Shown: positions 8,582 to 16,896 of the stretch, piece by piece | How the letters are laid out: the number at the start of each line of letters is the position of its first letter | Position numbering within the stretch: the first letter of the stretch is position 1 | Assembly: GCF_000331025.1 (NCBI RefSeq) | Contig: NC_020055.1 | Coordinates: 1,830,370-1,894,369 of the forward strand | Length of the DNA stretch: 64,000 bases | Direction: 5' to 3' | Source of the DNA: Maridesulfovibrio hydrothermalis AM13 = DSM 14728 | Lineage (GTDB): Bacteria > Desulfobacterota > Desulfovibrionia > Desulfovibrionales > Desulfovibrionaceae | Made by a program: the position numbers and the translations under genes | The notes under the pieces: generated by a model | Database searches by the model: none | Seen by the model: the letters and a program-made list of their open reading frames with translations, nothing else | Told to the model about the DNA's origin: nothing

Positions 8582-9598
8582 CTAATCGAACACTCCACTG
8601 ATTTTGCATCCGCAATATTTACACTTACCGTGATCAAGCCCCACATTCTCCATGTCAAAGCCGAATCTTTTGATAATTTCCTCTTTGCATGATGGACAGA
8701 AACTGGATGAGTTCTCATTTCCGGGCACATTGCCGATATAAACGTACTTAAGTCCGGCATCCGTACCTGTTTTTCTGGCCAAATTGAGAGATTTCATAGA
8801 TGTGCTCGGGCAATCCTGCATTTTATAGTCAGGATGGAAACGGGAAATATGCCACGGCACTTCTTCGCCAAGTTCGTCGGCTATGAATCCAGCCAGTTTT
8901 TTAAGTTCATCGGGGGTATCGTTTCTGCCCGGAATAAGCAGGGTGGTTACTTCTATCCACCAGCCGTTTTTTTTCATGTGCTTCAGGTTTTCCAGAACGG
9001 GTTTAAGCTGGCCGTTGCAGATATCCCTGTAGAAATCATTATTAAAACTTTTAAGGTCGATGTTGGCCGCATCTATCAGCCCTGTCAGCTCATCAATGCA
9101 TTCCGGGCTTTGGTATCCATTGGAGACCATTATGTTCTTTAACCCTTTGGAATGGGCTACTCTGGCCGTATCCTGCATCAATTCGAAGAATATGGTAGGT
9201 TCTGAGTAGGTATAGGATATAGAATCGCAGTCATGGGCAATTGCGGCTTCAACCAGCGTTTCTGGAGATGCTTGCTGGCCTGTGATTCTTCGTCCTGACT
9301 TCGGATGCTGCGACAGGGATGCGTTCTGGCAAAAAGTGCATCCGAAGTTACAGCCCTGTGTGCCCAGTGAAAATGTATTTGTGCCGGGCCGGAAATGATA
9401 AAGCGGTTTTTTTTCAACCGGATCAATATTGAGGGCTGCGACCAGATCATAAGTTTTGGTCATAAGTTTTCCGTCAACATTTTGCCGGACTCCGCAAATG
9501 CCATGATCATTCGGTTCTATGACACAATAGTGACTGCAGAGGCGGCATTGAATTTTGCCTCCTTTTAAAATTTTCCAGAGCCGTGCAGGGTGGAGCAT
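8582..9598 (-). CDS. amrS: AmmeMemoRadiSam system radical SAM enzyme
   Basis: A radical SAM protein related to pyruvate formate-lyase activators. It has the cluster-binding motif CNFGCTFC about 90 residues in, an N-terminal cysteine pair (CRLCSHYC) followed by CGVR, and a C-terminal CPSC...CKYCGC zinc-site-like end, all typical of this family. The family is named for its association with AMMECR1 and Memo proteins; its reaction is unsettled, and neither partner is in this window. I use the ATG at 9598 (AAGGAA seven bases upstream) over a longer in-frame start. 338 aa. A small exported protein gene precedes it on the same strand by 10 bases. Confidence 0.85.
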   Translation of the reverse strand: MLHPARLWKILKGGKIQCRLCSHYCVIEPNDHGICGVRQNVDGKLMTKTYDLVAALNIDPVEKKPLYHFRPGTNTFSLGTQGCNFGCTFCQNASLSQHPKSGRRITGQQASPETLVEAAIAHDCDSISYTYSEPTIFFELMQDTARVAHSKGLKNIMVSNGYQSPECIDELTGLIDAANIDLKSFNNDFYRDICNGQLKPVLENLKHMKKNGWWIEVTTLLIPGRNDTPDELKKLAGFIADELGEEVPWHISRFHPDYKMQDCPSTSMKSLNLARKTGTDAGLKYVYIGNVPGNENSSSFCPSCKEEIIKRFGFDMENVGLDHGKCKYCGCKISGVFD

Positions 9599-9608
9599 AT
9601 GAAATTCC

Positions 9609-9875
9609 TTATGGTTTAATTTCCGGTACAACGAAAATAGGTCCTACGGACATGTTTTCTTCTTTATCATCCTTTTTGGGTATACTGCTCATTGTATTGG
9701 CATTTTTATCTGATTTTATGGTTATGCCGCTTTTATTGCTGGTGCTTGTCCCGTAACGGATGGTCTTGCGCTCTTTGGCGGTGTCCTTGTTAATGAACTT
9801 GGTTCCGGCAAAAGAGTTACCTGCGAGCATCAGGCCCGAAAGAAGGAACATTGCGAATAAAGTTTTTTTGTGCAT
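9609..9875 (-). CDS. Small exported protein, 88 aa
   Basis: ATG at 9875 with GGAGAA upstream. The first ~23 residues form a signal peptide (MHKKTLFAMFLLSGLMLAGNSFA). The mature part is short, basic and Ser/Thr/Lys-rich, ending in hydrophobic residues and PEIKP. No known family. It lies 10 bases upstream of the radical SAM gene, so they probably share a transcript, but a functional link is not evident. Confidence 0.6.
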   Translation of the reverse strand: MHKKTLFAMFLLSGLMLAGNSFAGTKFINKDTAKERKTIRYGTSTSNKSGITIKSDKNANTMSSIPKKDDKEENMSVGPIFVVPEIKP

Positions 9876-10040
9876 GGTTTTTCTCCGTGTCATAGTATAA
9901 ACTGTTATCCTGTCCTGTGCAAACACCGGGCCTATTAATTTCTGTCATCGGAAATAGAAAAACGGGTGGATGATGTTCCTTGAACTATTGTCAGATTCAG
10001 CATATACATTTCTTCTTAGAGATTGTTAGGAGATAATAAT

Positions 10041-11087
10041 ATGGCAAGTCGTTCTGATGCATACAAGGCCGCCGGTGTCGATATCGATGCGGCCAATGAT
10101 TTTATAGGTCGCATTAAAGGTATGGTGGGTTCCACGTTTACCAAAGGTGTGGTCACTGATATCGGTGGTTTCGGCGGGCTGTTCAAGCTTGACCTGACCC
10201 AGATGAAAGAACCCGTTCTCGTCGCAGGTGCTGACGGAGTGGGAACTAAGCTAAAACTCGCTTTCGCTGTGGACAAGCATGATACTATCGGTATCGACCT
10301 TGTCGCCATGAGCGTTAACGACATTCTTGTGCAGGGTGCTAAGCCCTTATTCTTCCTCGATTATTTTGCAACAGGGAAATTGGAATCCGGAGTTGCTGAA
10401 GAAGTTATCGCAGGAGTTGTAGAAGGATGTAAAATTTCCGAATGCGCGCTGCTTGGCGGTGAAACGGCTGAAATGCCCGGTTTCTATGCTGACGGAGAGT
10501 ATGACCTTTCCGGTTTCTGCGTAGGAATTGTGGATAACACCAAGATTGTGGACGGATCAACGATCACCATCGGTGATTCCATTATCGGTCTTGAGTCTTC
10601 CGGTATCCATTCCAACGGATATTCTTTGGTTCGCAAGATTTTTGATGAGTCCGGACTTAAAGCAGACGATCTGCTGCCCGGTACTGATGAAAAGCTTGGT
10701 GAAGCTCTGCTTAAGCCCACAAGAATTTATGTTGACGCTGTACGCAGCCTCTCCCGCGATATTGAAATTAAGGGAATGGTCCACGTAACCGGGGGTGGTT
10801 TTTACGATAACCTGCCTCGCGTAATGCCTAAGCAGGTAACAGCAGATATCAACTTCGGTTCCTGGGAAGTGCTGCCGGTATTTAACTGGCTCAAAGAACA
10901 GGGCAACCTCAGCTGGCCTGAAATGCTGCAGATTTTCAACACCGGTATCGGGTACATCCTTGTGGTTGCCAAAGACCGTGAAGAAGATGTGCTTAACAGA
11001 CTCACCGGAATGAAGATCAATTCATGGAAAATTGGTGAAATCACCGCCCGTGATGGAGATTCAGAGCAGGTCAATGTTAAGTTCTAG
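10041..11087 (+). CDS. purM: Phosphoribosylformylglycinamidine cyclo-ligase
   Basis: AIR synthetase: ATP-dependent ring closure of FGAM in purine synthesis, cytoplasmic. 348 residues, the usual length. Family blocks are easy to see: VLVAGADGVGTKLKLA, GIDLVAMSVNDILVQGA, GGETAEMPGFY and GLESSGIHSNGYSLVR. The ATG at 10041 has AGGAGA upstream; a TTG six codons earlier is less likely. A strong terminator follows at once, so it seems to be a single-gene transcript. Confidence 0.97.
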   Translation: MASRSDAYKAAGVDIDAANDFIGRIKGMVGSTFTKGVVTDIGGFGGLFKLDLTQMKEPVLVAGADGVGTKLKLAFAVDKHDTIGIDLVAMSVNDILVQGAKPLFFLDYFATGKLESGVAEEVIAGVVEGCKISECALLGGETAEMPGFYADGEYDLSGFCVGIVDNTKIVDGSTITIGDSIIGLESSGIHSNGYSLVRKIFDESGLKADDLLPGTDEKLGEALLKPTRIYVDAVRSLSRDIEIKGMVHVTGGGFYDNLPRVMPKQVTADINFGSWEVLPVFNWLKEQGNLSWPEMLQIFNTGIGYILVVAKDREEDVLNRLTGMKINSWKIGEITARDGDSEQVNVKF

Positions 11088-11104
11088 TTTTTAGCTGTCC
11101 AGAT

Positions 11105-11142
11105 AAAGCCCCCTGAGTATCATACTCAGGGGGCTTTTTTTG
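11105..11142 (+). terminator. purM terminator
   Basis: AAAGCCCCCTGAGTAT and its exact reverse complement flank one base, followed by a T run. It lies 17 bases after the purM stop. Confidence 0.93.
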
Positions 11143-11256
11143 TAATTAATTCATGGTGATGTATCGCAAAAGTTTTGCAGGATCTGTTCTCCGGATTTAA
11201 AGATATTCATATCCTTCTCTATCACGGGTTTGGAACTGCTGTCTGAATGGAATTGG

Positions 11257-11856
11257 TTATTTTTTTGCCCAGTTGCCATTGGTGTCTTGAATAAGCCAGC
11301 CGGAAGGAGCACGTTTTTGCCAGACATCGGCGAAGATGGTCTTGATTTTATTAATTTCGCTTCCGGGGATATTCATGGAGGCTGCGACTTCGCTGTATAA
11401 CTGTTCGCGGGTATTATTGTCCTGTGAAACAAGGCGGCGCAGTTTGGCTGTATCTTTGATGTTCAGTCCTGTCTTATTAATTATTTCAATATATCCCTGA
11501 TTATTAATCCCGATGTTGCCGGAGTTGTAATAAGGCAGAAGTTTCCGGTGGTCGTCGGCGATGGTTTTTTTGAGTCCCCGGATAGCTGAGTTGGACTTGT
11601 TTAATCCCTCTATATCTGATTCGCTTACGCTTTGAGCATGGGCTGCATCTGGAGTTATCAGTGCCAGAAACGAATCCAGAGAGGACTGATCGTCTTTATT
11701 TTTATGGGTGTCGGGAGTGGTTCCATATACATCTTCAACGATATCTTCGGCGGCTCTTTCAACCTGTGCTGCCGGGAAATATATATTCACTGTAACACAG
11801 GCGACGAAAGACAAAAGGCTTAGAATAGTTAAAACCTGAGCGGTTTTTTTGATCAT
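11257..11856 (-). CDS. ydbL: YdbL family (DUF1318) lipoprotein-like protein
   Basis: 199 residues with a hydrophobic export signal ending at Cys20 (SLLSFVAC), so probably a lipoprotein. Just after it comes VTVNIYFPAAQVERAAEDIV, the hallmark of DUF1318/YdbL proteins. The rest includes the family's GLKKTIADDHRKLLPYYNSGNIG segment. The ATG at 11856 has GCAGGAG upstream. It follows the YdbH-like gene by 30 bases. In E. coli YdbL works with YdbH and YnbE in lipid transport between inner and outer membranes; no ynbE-like frame fits between the two genes here. Confidence 0.85.
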   Translation of the reverse strand: MIKKTAQVLTILSLLSFVACVTVNIYFPAAQVERAAEDIVEDVYGTTPDTHKNKDDQSSLDSFLALITPDAAHAQSVSESDIEGLNKSNSAIRGLKKTIADDHRKLLPYYNSGNIGINNQGYIEIINKTGLNIKDTAKLRRLVSQDNNTREQLYSEVAASMNIPGSEINKIKTIFADVWQKRAPSGWLIQDTNGNWAKK

Positions 11857-11886
11857 GATGAACTCCTGCGTATTTTAATTTGTTAA

Positions 11887-14010
11887 CTAGTTGCCAATGA
11901 CCCGTTTCAGTCTTTTAAGCATGTCGGCAAAGCTGATCCGGTTTTCAGGGTTGCTGTTAATTACGTTGATGCCGAAAAAAGTCGGTCTTTTAATAATGTA
12001 CTCGACTTTGTCCTCTCTTATCAAGCCTCGTATTTTGAACAGATCATTATCCAGTGTGCATTCCAGTCCCAGTCCGGCATAGCCGAATTCTTTGAAAAAC
12101 TGGGAAAACATACCGACCCCCGCTCCGGTCAGGCCGGAACCTGTCCCGATCACCGAGAGAGTGTTGACCGCTTTTAAACTGATGTCGCGGGAGGAATCAG
12201 AGTCGGGTGTAGTAACAGCACGCAGTTTAAATGACGCAGGCTGATCATAGGCAATGACAAGGTCCGTAAGGTCCAGATCCATGCTGCCGGTGATCCTGCC
12301 TATGTCAAGGGCCTTGCTGAGCGGTTCCAGATCAAGGTGTTTGACATGGAAGTCCGCCCCGTACTGCCTTGCATCAGTAAACATATCTTCTGCGTATATT
12401 TCAGATATGGTCATATTTCCGCCATAAACTTCACCATAGAATTTACCGCTGGTGGACAGGTGTTCTTTAAGCAGCCAGAACTCTATGTCACCGCCTATTT
12501 TCCCGTTAACAGGCAGAGAAGCAGGGGAAAGTGGTAGCAGGTTGATATTATCAGCATCAAGTATTCCGTGAAGCGCAAAGTCCTCAGAAAAAGGATTTTT
12601 TATGCGTAGCTCTGACAGTTTGATTGTTCCCCCTTCAAGGTTAATTGTCGGAATTTCGCCGAATTCAACTGAATTTGATGAGACTGTCAGAGGGAAATAA
12701 AATTTATTAATTTTGACCGGTCCTGCCTGAACTTTGTTGATTTGAATTACGCCCGGATCAGGCCGGGGCATATTTTCATCTCGGCGAGGCTTGAATTGTT
12801 TATCCAGCATTACGGAGAAGGGCAGCTTTGAATTAATTCCTGAAATATTTAAAAAGTCAGAATTAAAATTTCCATTTGTATAATTAATTATGCCGGTCAG
12901 CAGAGTTCCTGACACGCTGCTTTCGTAGCTGCTGCTTAGATTCAACTGTCCTGTTGCAGAGATATCCGTCAGTGAAAACGGTTCGGCAACAAGTGCCTTA
13001 AACGGTGTCCCCAGCTCGGTTGTTTTAAGATTTATTTTTCCGCGGTAGCTTAGCCTGTCATAAATATTCTCTAAAGTACCTGTGCCATCTAATTCGCCCA
13101 TCCCCTTCCAGTGCGCATTAATTTTGGTGGAAATGCGTCCTTTGCTGTCGGGAACAGTTGAAAAGAGCATTGCGTGCAGCGGATGCTCATTTAAATTTAT
13201 ATAGAAGGTATCAAATAATGCCTCGCCGGAACTAAGAGATATCTGAGCTTTAAGTTCATTTGTTTTTGCGGGGAAGGAGGTATGTACTGCTCCTGAGAGG
13301 GAATCTACGAGTATTGCCCCGTCTGGTGATGCAGTGGCAACTTTTTTGAAATTGAGTTTCAGTTCTGATTCGGGGGAAGTCTTGATATTTTTCATTTTCA
13401 GCATCAGTTCAAAGTCGCCTCGCTTGTCCCATTTATTGAATCCGGGAAGAAAGCTCTCAGCCAGCACTTCAAACACAGGAAGAGGGTTGCTGATCTTTAT
13501 GGTTGCGGTCCCTTTTTCATGCGGAGAGTATGACAGGTCAGCGATGATGGCAGGCAGGGAGCCGGCCTTGATGGTAAGTCCATTGAAGATTGCAGTTCCG
13601 GCATCCAGCCTGATAGTTCCATTTCCTGTGATGGAAATATCAGGATCGGAAAGTTGCAGAGCCGTTAGGTCGATGTCGAGTTTTTTGACTTTGACTGATA
13701 GATTGCGCAGCTTGATATATCCATCGCCAAGACTGAGCTGGGTTTCGATTGCGGCCGGCCCTGATTTGATGGGACTTTTATGACTTACATAGCTACCTGT
13801 GAATTTGAAATCTTTATTGCGCAGATGCTCAATGCGTCCTTTTAATATTCCGGAAATCCCGGATTGCGGTAGTTCTACTGAAAATTGCCAGTTTATGCCG
13901 AAATTTTCCTGCGTGCCGGATATGGATGTTTGCGGAAATACAAAAAACAGCAGCAAAGCTGCGCAGGCAATTATGAATACGGGACGCTTGTTCATGAATT
14001 TCTTATACAC
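11887..14010 (-). CDS. ydbH: YdbH-like AsmA-type intermembrane phospholipid transport protein
   Basis: 707 residues: an N-terminal signal anchor (VFIIACAALLLFFVFP) followed by long repeating beta-strand sequence typical of AsmA-like bridge proteins, and a C-terminal part (about 440-700) resembling the YdbH domain, with the typical INKVQAG, GVGMFSQFFKEFGYAG and LRGLIREDKVEYII segments. The family forms hydrophobic grooves spanning the periplasm that carry phospholipid to the outer membrane. Start is uncertain: GTG at 14010, or ATG at 13995. The linked ydbL supports the call. A 27-base element repeated elsewhere in the window lies just upstream (14020-14046). Confidence 0.75.
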   Translation of the reverse strand: MYKKFMNKRPVFIIACAALLLFFVFPQTSISGTQENFGINWQFSVELPQSGISGILKGRIEHLRNKDFKFTGSYVSHKSPIKSGPAAIETQLSLGDGYIKLRNLSVKVKKLDIDLTALQLSDPDISITGNGTIRLDAGTAIFNGLTIKAGSLPAIIADLSYSPHEKGTATIKISNPLPVFEVLAESFLPGFNKWDKRGDFELMLKMKNIKTSPESELKLNFKKVATASPDGAILVDSLSGAVHTSFPAKTNELKAQISLSSGEALFDTFYINLNEHPLHAMLFSTVPDSKGRISTKINAHWKGMGELDGTGTLENIYDRLSYRGKINLKTTELGTPFKALVAEPFSLTDISATGQLNLSSSYESSVSGTLLTGIINYTNGNFNSDFLNISGINSKLPFSVMLDKQFKPRRDENMPRPDPGVIQINKVQAGPVKINKFYFPLTVSSNSVEFGEIPTINLEGGTIKLSELRIKNPFSEDFALHGILDADNINLLPLSPASLPVNGKIGGDIEFWLLKEHLSTSGKFYGEVYGGNMTISEIYAEDMFTDARQYGADFHVKHLDLEPLSKALDIGRITGSMDLDLTDLVIAYDQPASFKLRAVTTPDSDSSRDISLKAVNTLSVIGTGSGLTGAGVGMFSQFFKEFGYAGLGLECTLDNDLFKIRGLIREDKVEYIIKRPTFFGINVINSNPENRISFADMLKRLKRVIGN

Positions 14011-14051
14011 TTCTGCAAGGCAGCTGAAAAGTTTTACAGTGCAAAAGGAAA

Positions 14052-14084
14052 AAAGCCGTCAGACATGGTTTGTCTGACGGCTTT
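14052..14084 (-). terminator. Terminator after the radical SAM gene
   Basis: On the minus strand AAAGCCGTCAGACA pairs with TGTCTGACGGCTTT around a five-base loop, followed by further T residues. It lies 28 bases past the radical SAM stop and separates that gene from ydbH. Confidence 0.88.
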
Positions 14085-14111
14085 CGGATGGTTTTATACG
14101 TGCGCAGTTTG

Positions 14112-15380
14112 TTACTTATCGCCGAGATACGGGTTGTAGTAACCGAACCCGATCCACGGACATTCGCTTTTGATTCGTTTGCGGAAATTCACAAAACCCA
14201 TGCCGGGGCCGAATTCATATGGCTCCATGAGTTCCATGTAAAGGTCAGGGTCGATGTTCAGGTTTCTGAGCTGGATGAAATCGAGCTTGCATTTTTTGGC
14301 AACATCAATGAGAGCGGCTATTTCAAATTCAGTATCGCTGATACCGGGAAAGTACAGATAGTTGAAGGAGACGTGCAGTCCGAGTTCTTTGGCTTTGTAA
14401 ATGGTCGCAACTACATCGTCAAATTTATATCCTTTAGGACGGTAGTATGCATCATAAACAGGTTCGCGCAGGCTGTTCAGGCTGACCCTGATGGAATTAA
14501 GGCCGGCAGCGGCCAGAGGTTCCATTGACTCGGTGATGGAGCCGTTGGTGTTGATGTTGACGGTCCCTTTCCCGTTTTCATCACGGTATTTCTGGATAGC
14601 TTCGGTGAGGAGAGCTGCTTCAGTAAGAGGTTCTCCTTCGCAGCCTTGTCCGAATGAAAATATTGGTTTGCGTTCACGTTTGGCGTGGTAATGCATTATT
14701 TCGGTTATTTCTTCGGCCGTAGGAGTGAACTTGATACGCTCCTGCGTTGATGGAAATCCGGAATCTTCCGGCTGTTCTGAAATACAGCCGATGCAGCGGG
14801 CATTACAGGTTCTTGATGTCGGAAGGGGGGCTTCAAATCTGCCAAGTGCAAGATTTTTTGCCGCCGGACAACCGTAAGTGAGTGCGCAGCTTGCCAAGTG
14901 TCGCACAAGCCTGTTTTCAGGCATGTCTTTCATCAGACGGCGGGCGCCGGAATCGATCTTCTGGCGGGGTATTTTAGTGAAAACCTGACGTCTGTCTTCA
15001 TCCACTACTTTGGCAGTGATCCAGAATTTCCCGTTGGCATAACCGACCGCGCCGTAGGCGAACATAGGCAGAATCGGGGCGTCTTCGCTGTTTGAGTAAG
15101 CCGCAAGGCCGGTCAGAGTGTTGCCGGGACAGGCGAAAGCAGCCACAGCGATGCCGTCAACTTCTTCAACCTCCCCTGTCTCGGGATTAAGGCCGATAGG
15201 ATGTCTGCCCGGTAGCAGGAAGAATTCACTGTCCGGTGGCAGCGGGATATATTCTTCAGGTTTAGGCTGGGCCAGTTCGTCACCCCTGCGGCACATCATT
15301 TGAAGTTCCGGATGGTCATATATCTGTCCGTCTTTGTCTGCGAAAACAAGCAGTGGACGGGGTTTCTTTTTAGAAGCCAT
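14112..15380 (-). CDS. Radical SAM protein of unknown substrate, 422 aa
   Basis: The cluster motif CNARCIGC lies at about residue 190, unusually far in; the first ~180 residues form a separate domain (PLLVFADKDGQIYDHPEL; GRHPIGLNPETGEVEEVDGIA) likely to bind a partner or substrate. The core shows SAM-enzyme features: GCEGEPL (GGEP-like), INTNGS, IRVSLNS and VSFNYLYFPGISD. Closest in look to MoaA/PflA-type radical SAM proteins conserved in Desulfovibrio. Upstream kinase gene ends 20 bases before, so they may be co-transcribed. Substrate not assignable. Confidence 0.8.
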   Translation of the reverse strand: MASKKKPRPLLVFADKDGQIYDHPELQMMCRRGDELAQPKPEEYIPLPPDSEFFLLPGRHPIGLNPETGEVEEVDGIAVAAFACPGNTLTGLAAYSNSEDAPILPMFAYGAVGYANGKFWITAKVVDEDRRQVFTKIPRQKIDSGARRLMKDMPENRLVRHLASCALTYGCPAAKNLALGRFEAPLPTSRTCNARCIGCISEQPEDSGFPSTQERIKFTPTAEEITEIMHYHAKRERKPIFSFGQGCEGEPLTEAALLTEAIQKYRDENGKGTVNINTNGSITESMEPLAAAGLNSIRVSLNSLREPVYDAYYRPKGYKFDDVVATIYKAKELGLHVSFNYLYFPGISDTEFEIAALIDVAKKCKLDFIQLRNLNIDPDLYMELMEPYEFGPGMGFVNFRKRIKSECPWIGFGYYNPYLGDK

Positions 15381-15400
15381 TTTAAGATCCTGTATGAAAT

Positions 15401-16810
15401 TTATTGAGGTTTAGGGATAGTTGTAGTGATGGTCGTTCCATTGCTGCGTGAGGAGGTGAATGAAATATCACCGCCGGAGGCTCTGGCTATGATTTTGGCA
15501 CTGTAAGTTCCAAGTCCTGTACCGTTCTTTTTGCCATAGGTGGCGTAGCGGTCAAAAAAATTGTTGCGGATGGTTTCGGGAATTTCCCCGAAGTTATGAA
15601 TCTCGGTAATGATGGAGTTCTCTTCTTCTCTGAGGTTTATTGTAATTTCAGTGCCTCGGGGAGCGGCTTCTGCTGCATTTTTAAGCAGGTTGGAAAACAT
15701 TGTGATGATAAGAGATGCTTCCCCGTAACATACAACGGTACTTTCTTCCTGGATAGGCAAGCCATCCAGAAGACAGTTTATGTTAAGTTCTTTCTCTTTA
15801 ATTATCTGGCTGAGATCACCTATACTGGCACTTATGGCACTGTACAAGTTAAAAGGGTGAGCATCAGCTTTAAGCGATCCAGTTTCGAGCCTGATGAGGT
15901 TCAGCGAAGTATCGATCTGACGAATCATTCTTTCACTTGTCTTACGTACAATTTCGGCTAAGGGCTGGTACTCTTCGTCAAGCCCTGCATCTGATTCCAG
16001 AATGCGTGACATGCTGACAAGCGTTGCAATCGGTGAACGCAGATCGTGTTTGGCGATGCGCTCCATCTCCTCGCGAAATTGCAGTTGCTCACGTTGCTCA
16101 GTCACATCGACAGCCAGTAGCATAAAAACTGAAGGAGCTACTTGATCAACGGTCAGATCCCAGTATCGTTCATAAGCGTGGACAGAACGAAGTGAGTGAA
16201 TGCTGTGAGAGTCAGTCTTTGAAAAGAGGGTACTTCGCACTTCCTCAGAAAGGGTTGAGATAAAGGGCGTATCATCTCCATAGTCGATGCTGGGAAGTTG
16301 TTTTAAGGCAGCTTTATTTGAAATAATCGGGGTTTTGTTTTTATCACTGATGAGCAGAGCAGGAAAAGGAAGACTTTGCAGAATCAGTTCGTAGAGTTTG
16401 GAATCTTGCTCGTTTTTCTTTTTACGGCCCACGCGTTCCTGAAATTTATTTATGGCAGAAAGTATTTTTTCTTTTGAAGCGGAAGCCGGAATAAATGATA
16501 CATTCTGGAAATCAAAAAGAGGTTCAAAACTCTCAGGCTTTGTTGAATCAATTATGAAGAGCGCTTCAGCATTTTGGTTGACTTCCCGAATACTGCTGAA
16601 GGTTTCAAAAATATCGTCTTGTTCAGCAAAAATGATCAGGTCCGGATGCCGGCTGGCATATGTGAAAAGAGTTTCTCTGGACTTTGCAGTTATGGAAACT
16701 GAATGCCCCATATTGTGCAGTTCCGGCATCAGGGTATGGATTACCGAATTTTTGCCTGTGATAAGAATGTTCATTTTAGTGTAATTCTTTTCAAAAGGGC
16801 TATCCGGCAT
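15401..16810 (-). CDS. Sensor histidine kinase with degenerate receiver-like N terminus
   Basis: 469 residues, no membrane segments, so cytosolic. Residues ~13-125 look like a receiver fold (MNILITGKNSVIHTLMPEL...LIIFAEQDDIF) but lack the normal Asp-rich pocket. A PAS-like domain covers ~140-240, and then comes the dimerisation H-box ERIAKHDLRSP with the phospho-acceptor His near residue 255. The ATPase domain shows NLLKNAAEA (N box) and GTGLGTYSAKII (G2). The GTCACG-ATG start at 16810 is used; ATG 16774 is an alternative. No cognate response regulator is adjacent; the EAL-HDOD gene upstream ends 86 bases before. Confidence 0.85.
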   Translation of the reverse strand: MPDSPFEKNYTKMNILITGKNSVIHTLMPELHNMGHSVSITAKSRETLFTYASRHPDLIIFAEQDDIFETFSSIREVNQNAEALFIIDSTKPESFEPLFDFQNVSFIPASASKEKILSAINKFQERVGRKKKNEQDSKLYELILQSLPFPALLISDKNKTPIISNKAALKQLPSIDYGDDTPFISTLSEEVRSTLFSKTDSHSIHSLRSVHAYERYWDLTVDQVAPSVFMLLAVDVTEQREQLQFREEMERIAKHDLRSPIATLVSMSRILESDAGLDEEYQPLAEIVRKTSERMIRQIDTSLNLIRLETGSLKADAHPFNLYSAISASIGDLSQIIKEKELNINCLLDGLPIQEESTVVCYGEASLIITMFSNLLKNAAEAAPRGTEITINLREEENSIITEIHNFGEIPETIRNNFFDRYATYGKKNGTGLGTYSAKIIARASGGDISFTSSRSNGTTITTTIPKPQ

Positions 16811-16896
16811 CGTGACTCCTACGTGGCTAGGCTGTGTTTATTGATTGGTAGGTGCGGTTTTTATATCCCGGCACATCTCATCAGTGTTGCAGGCTT

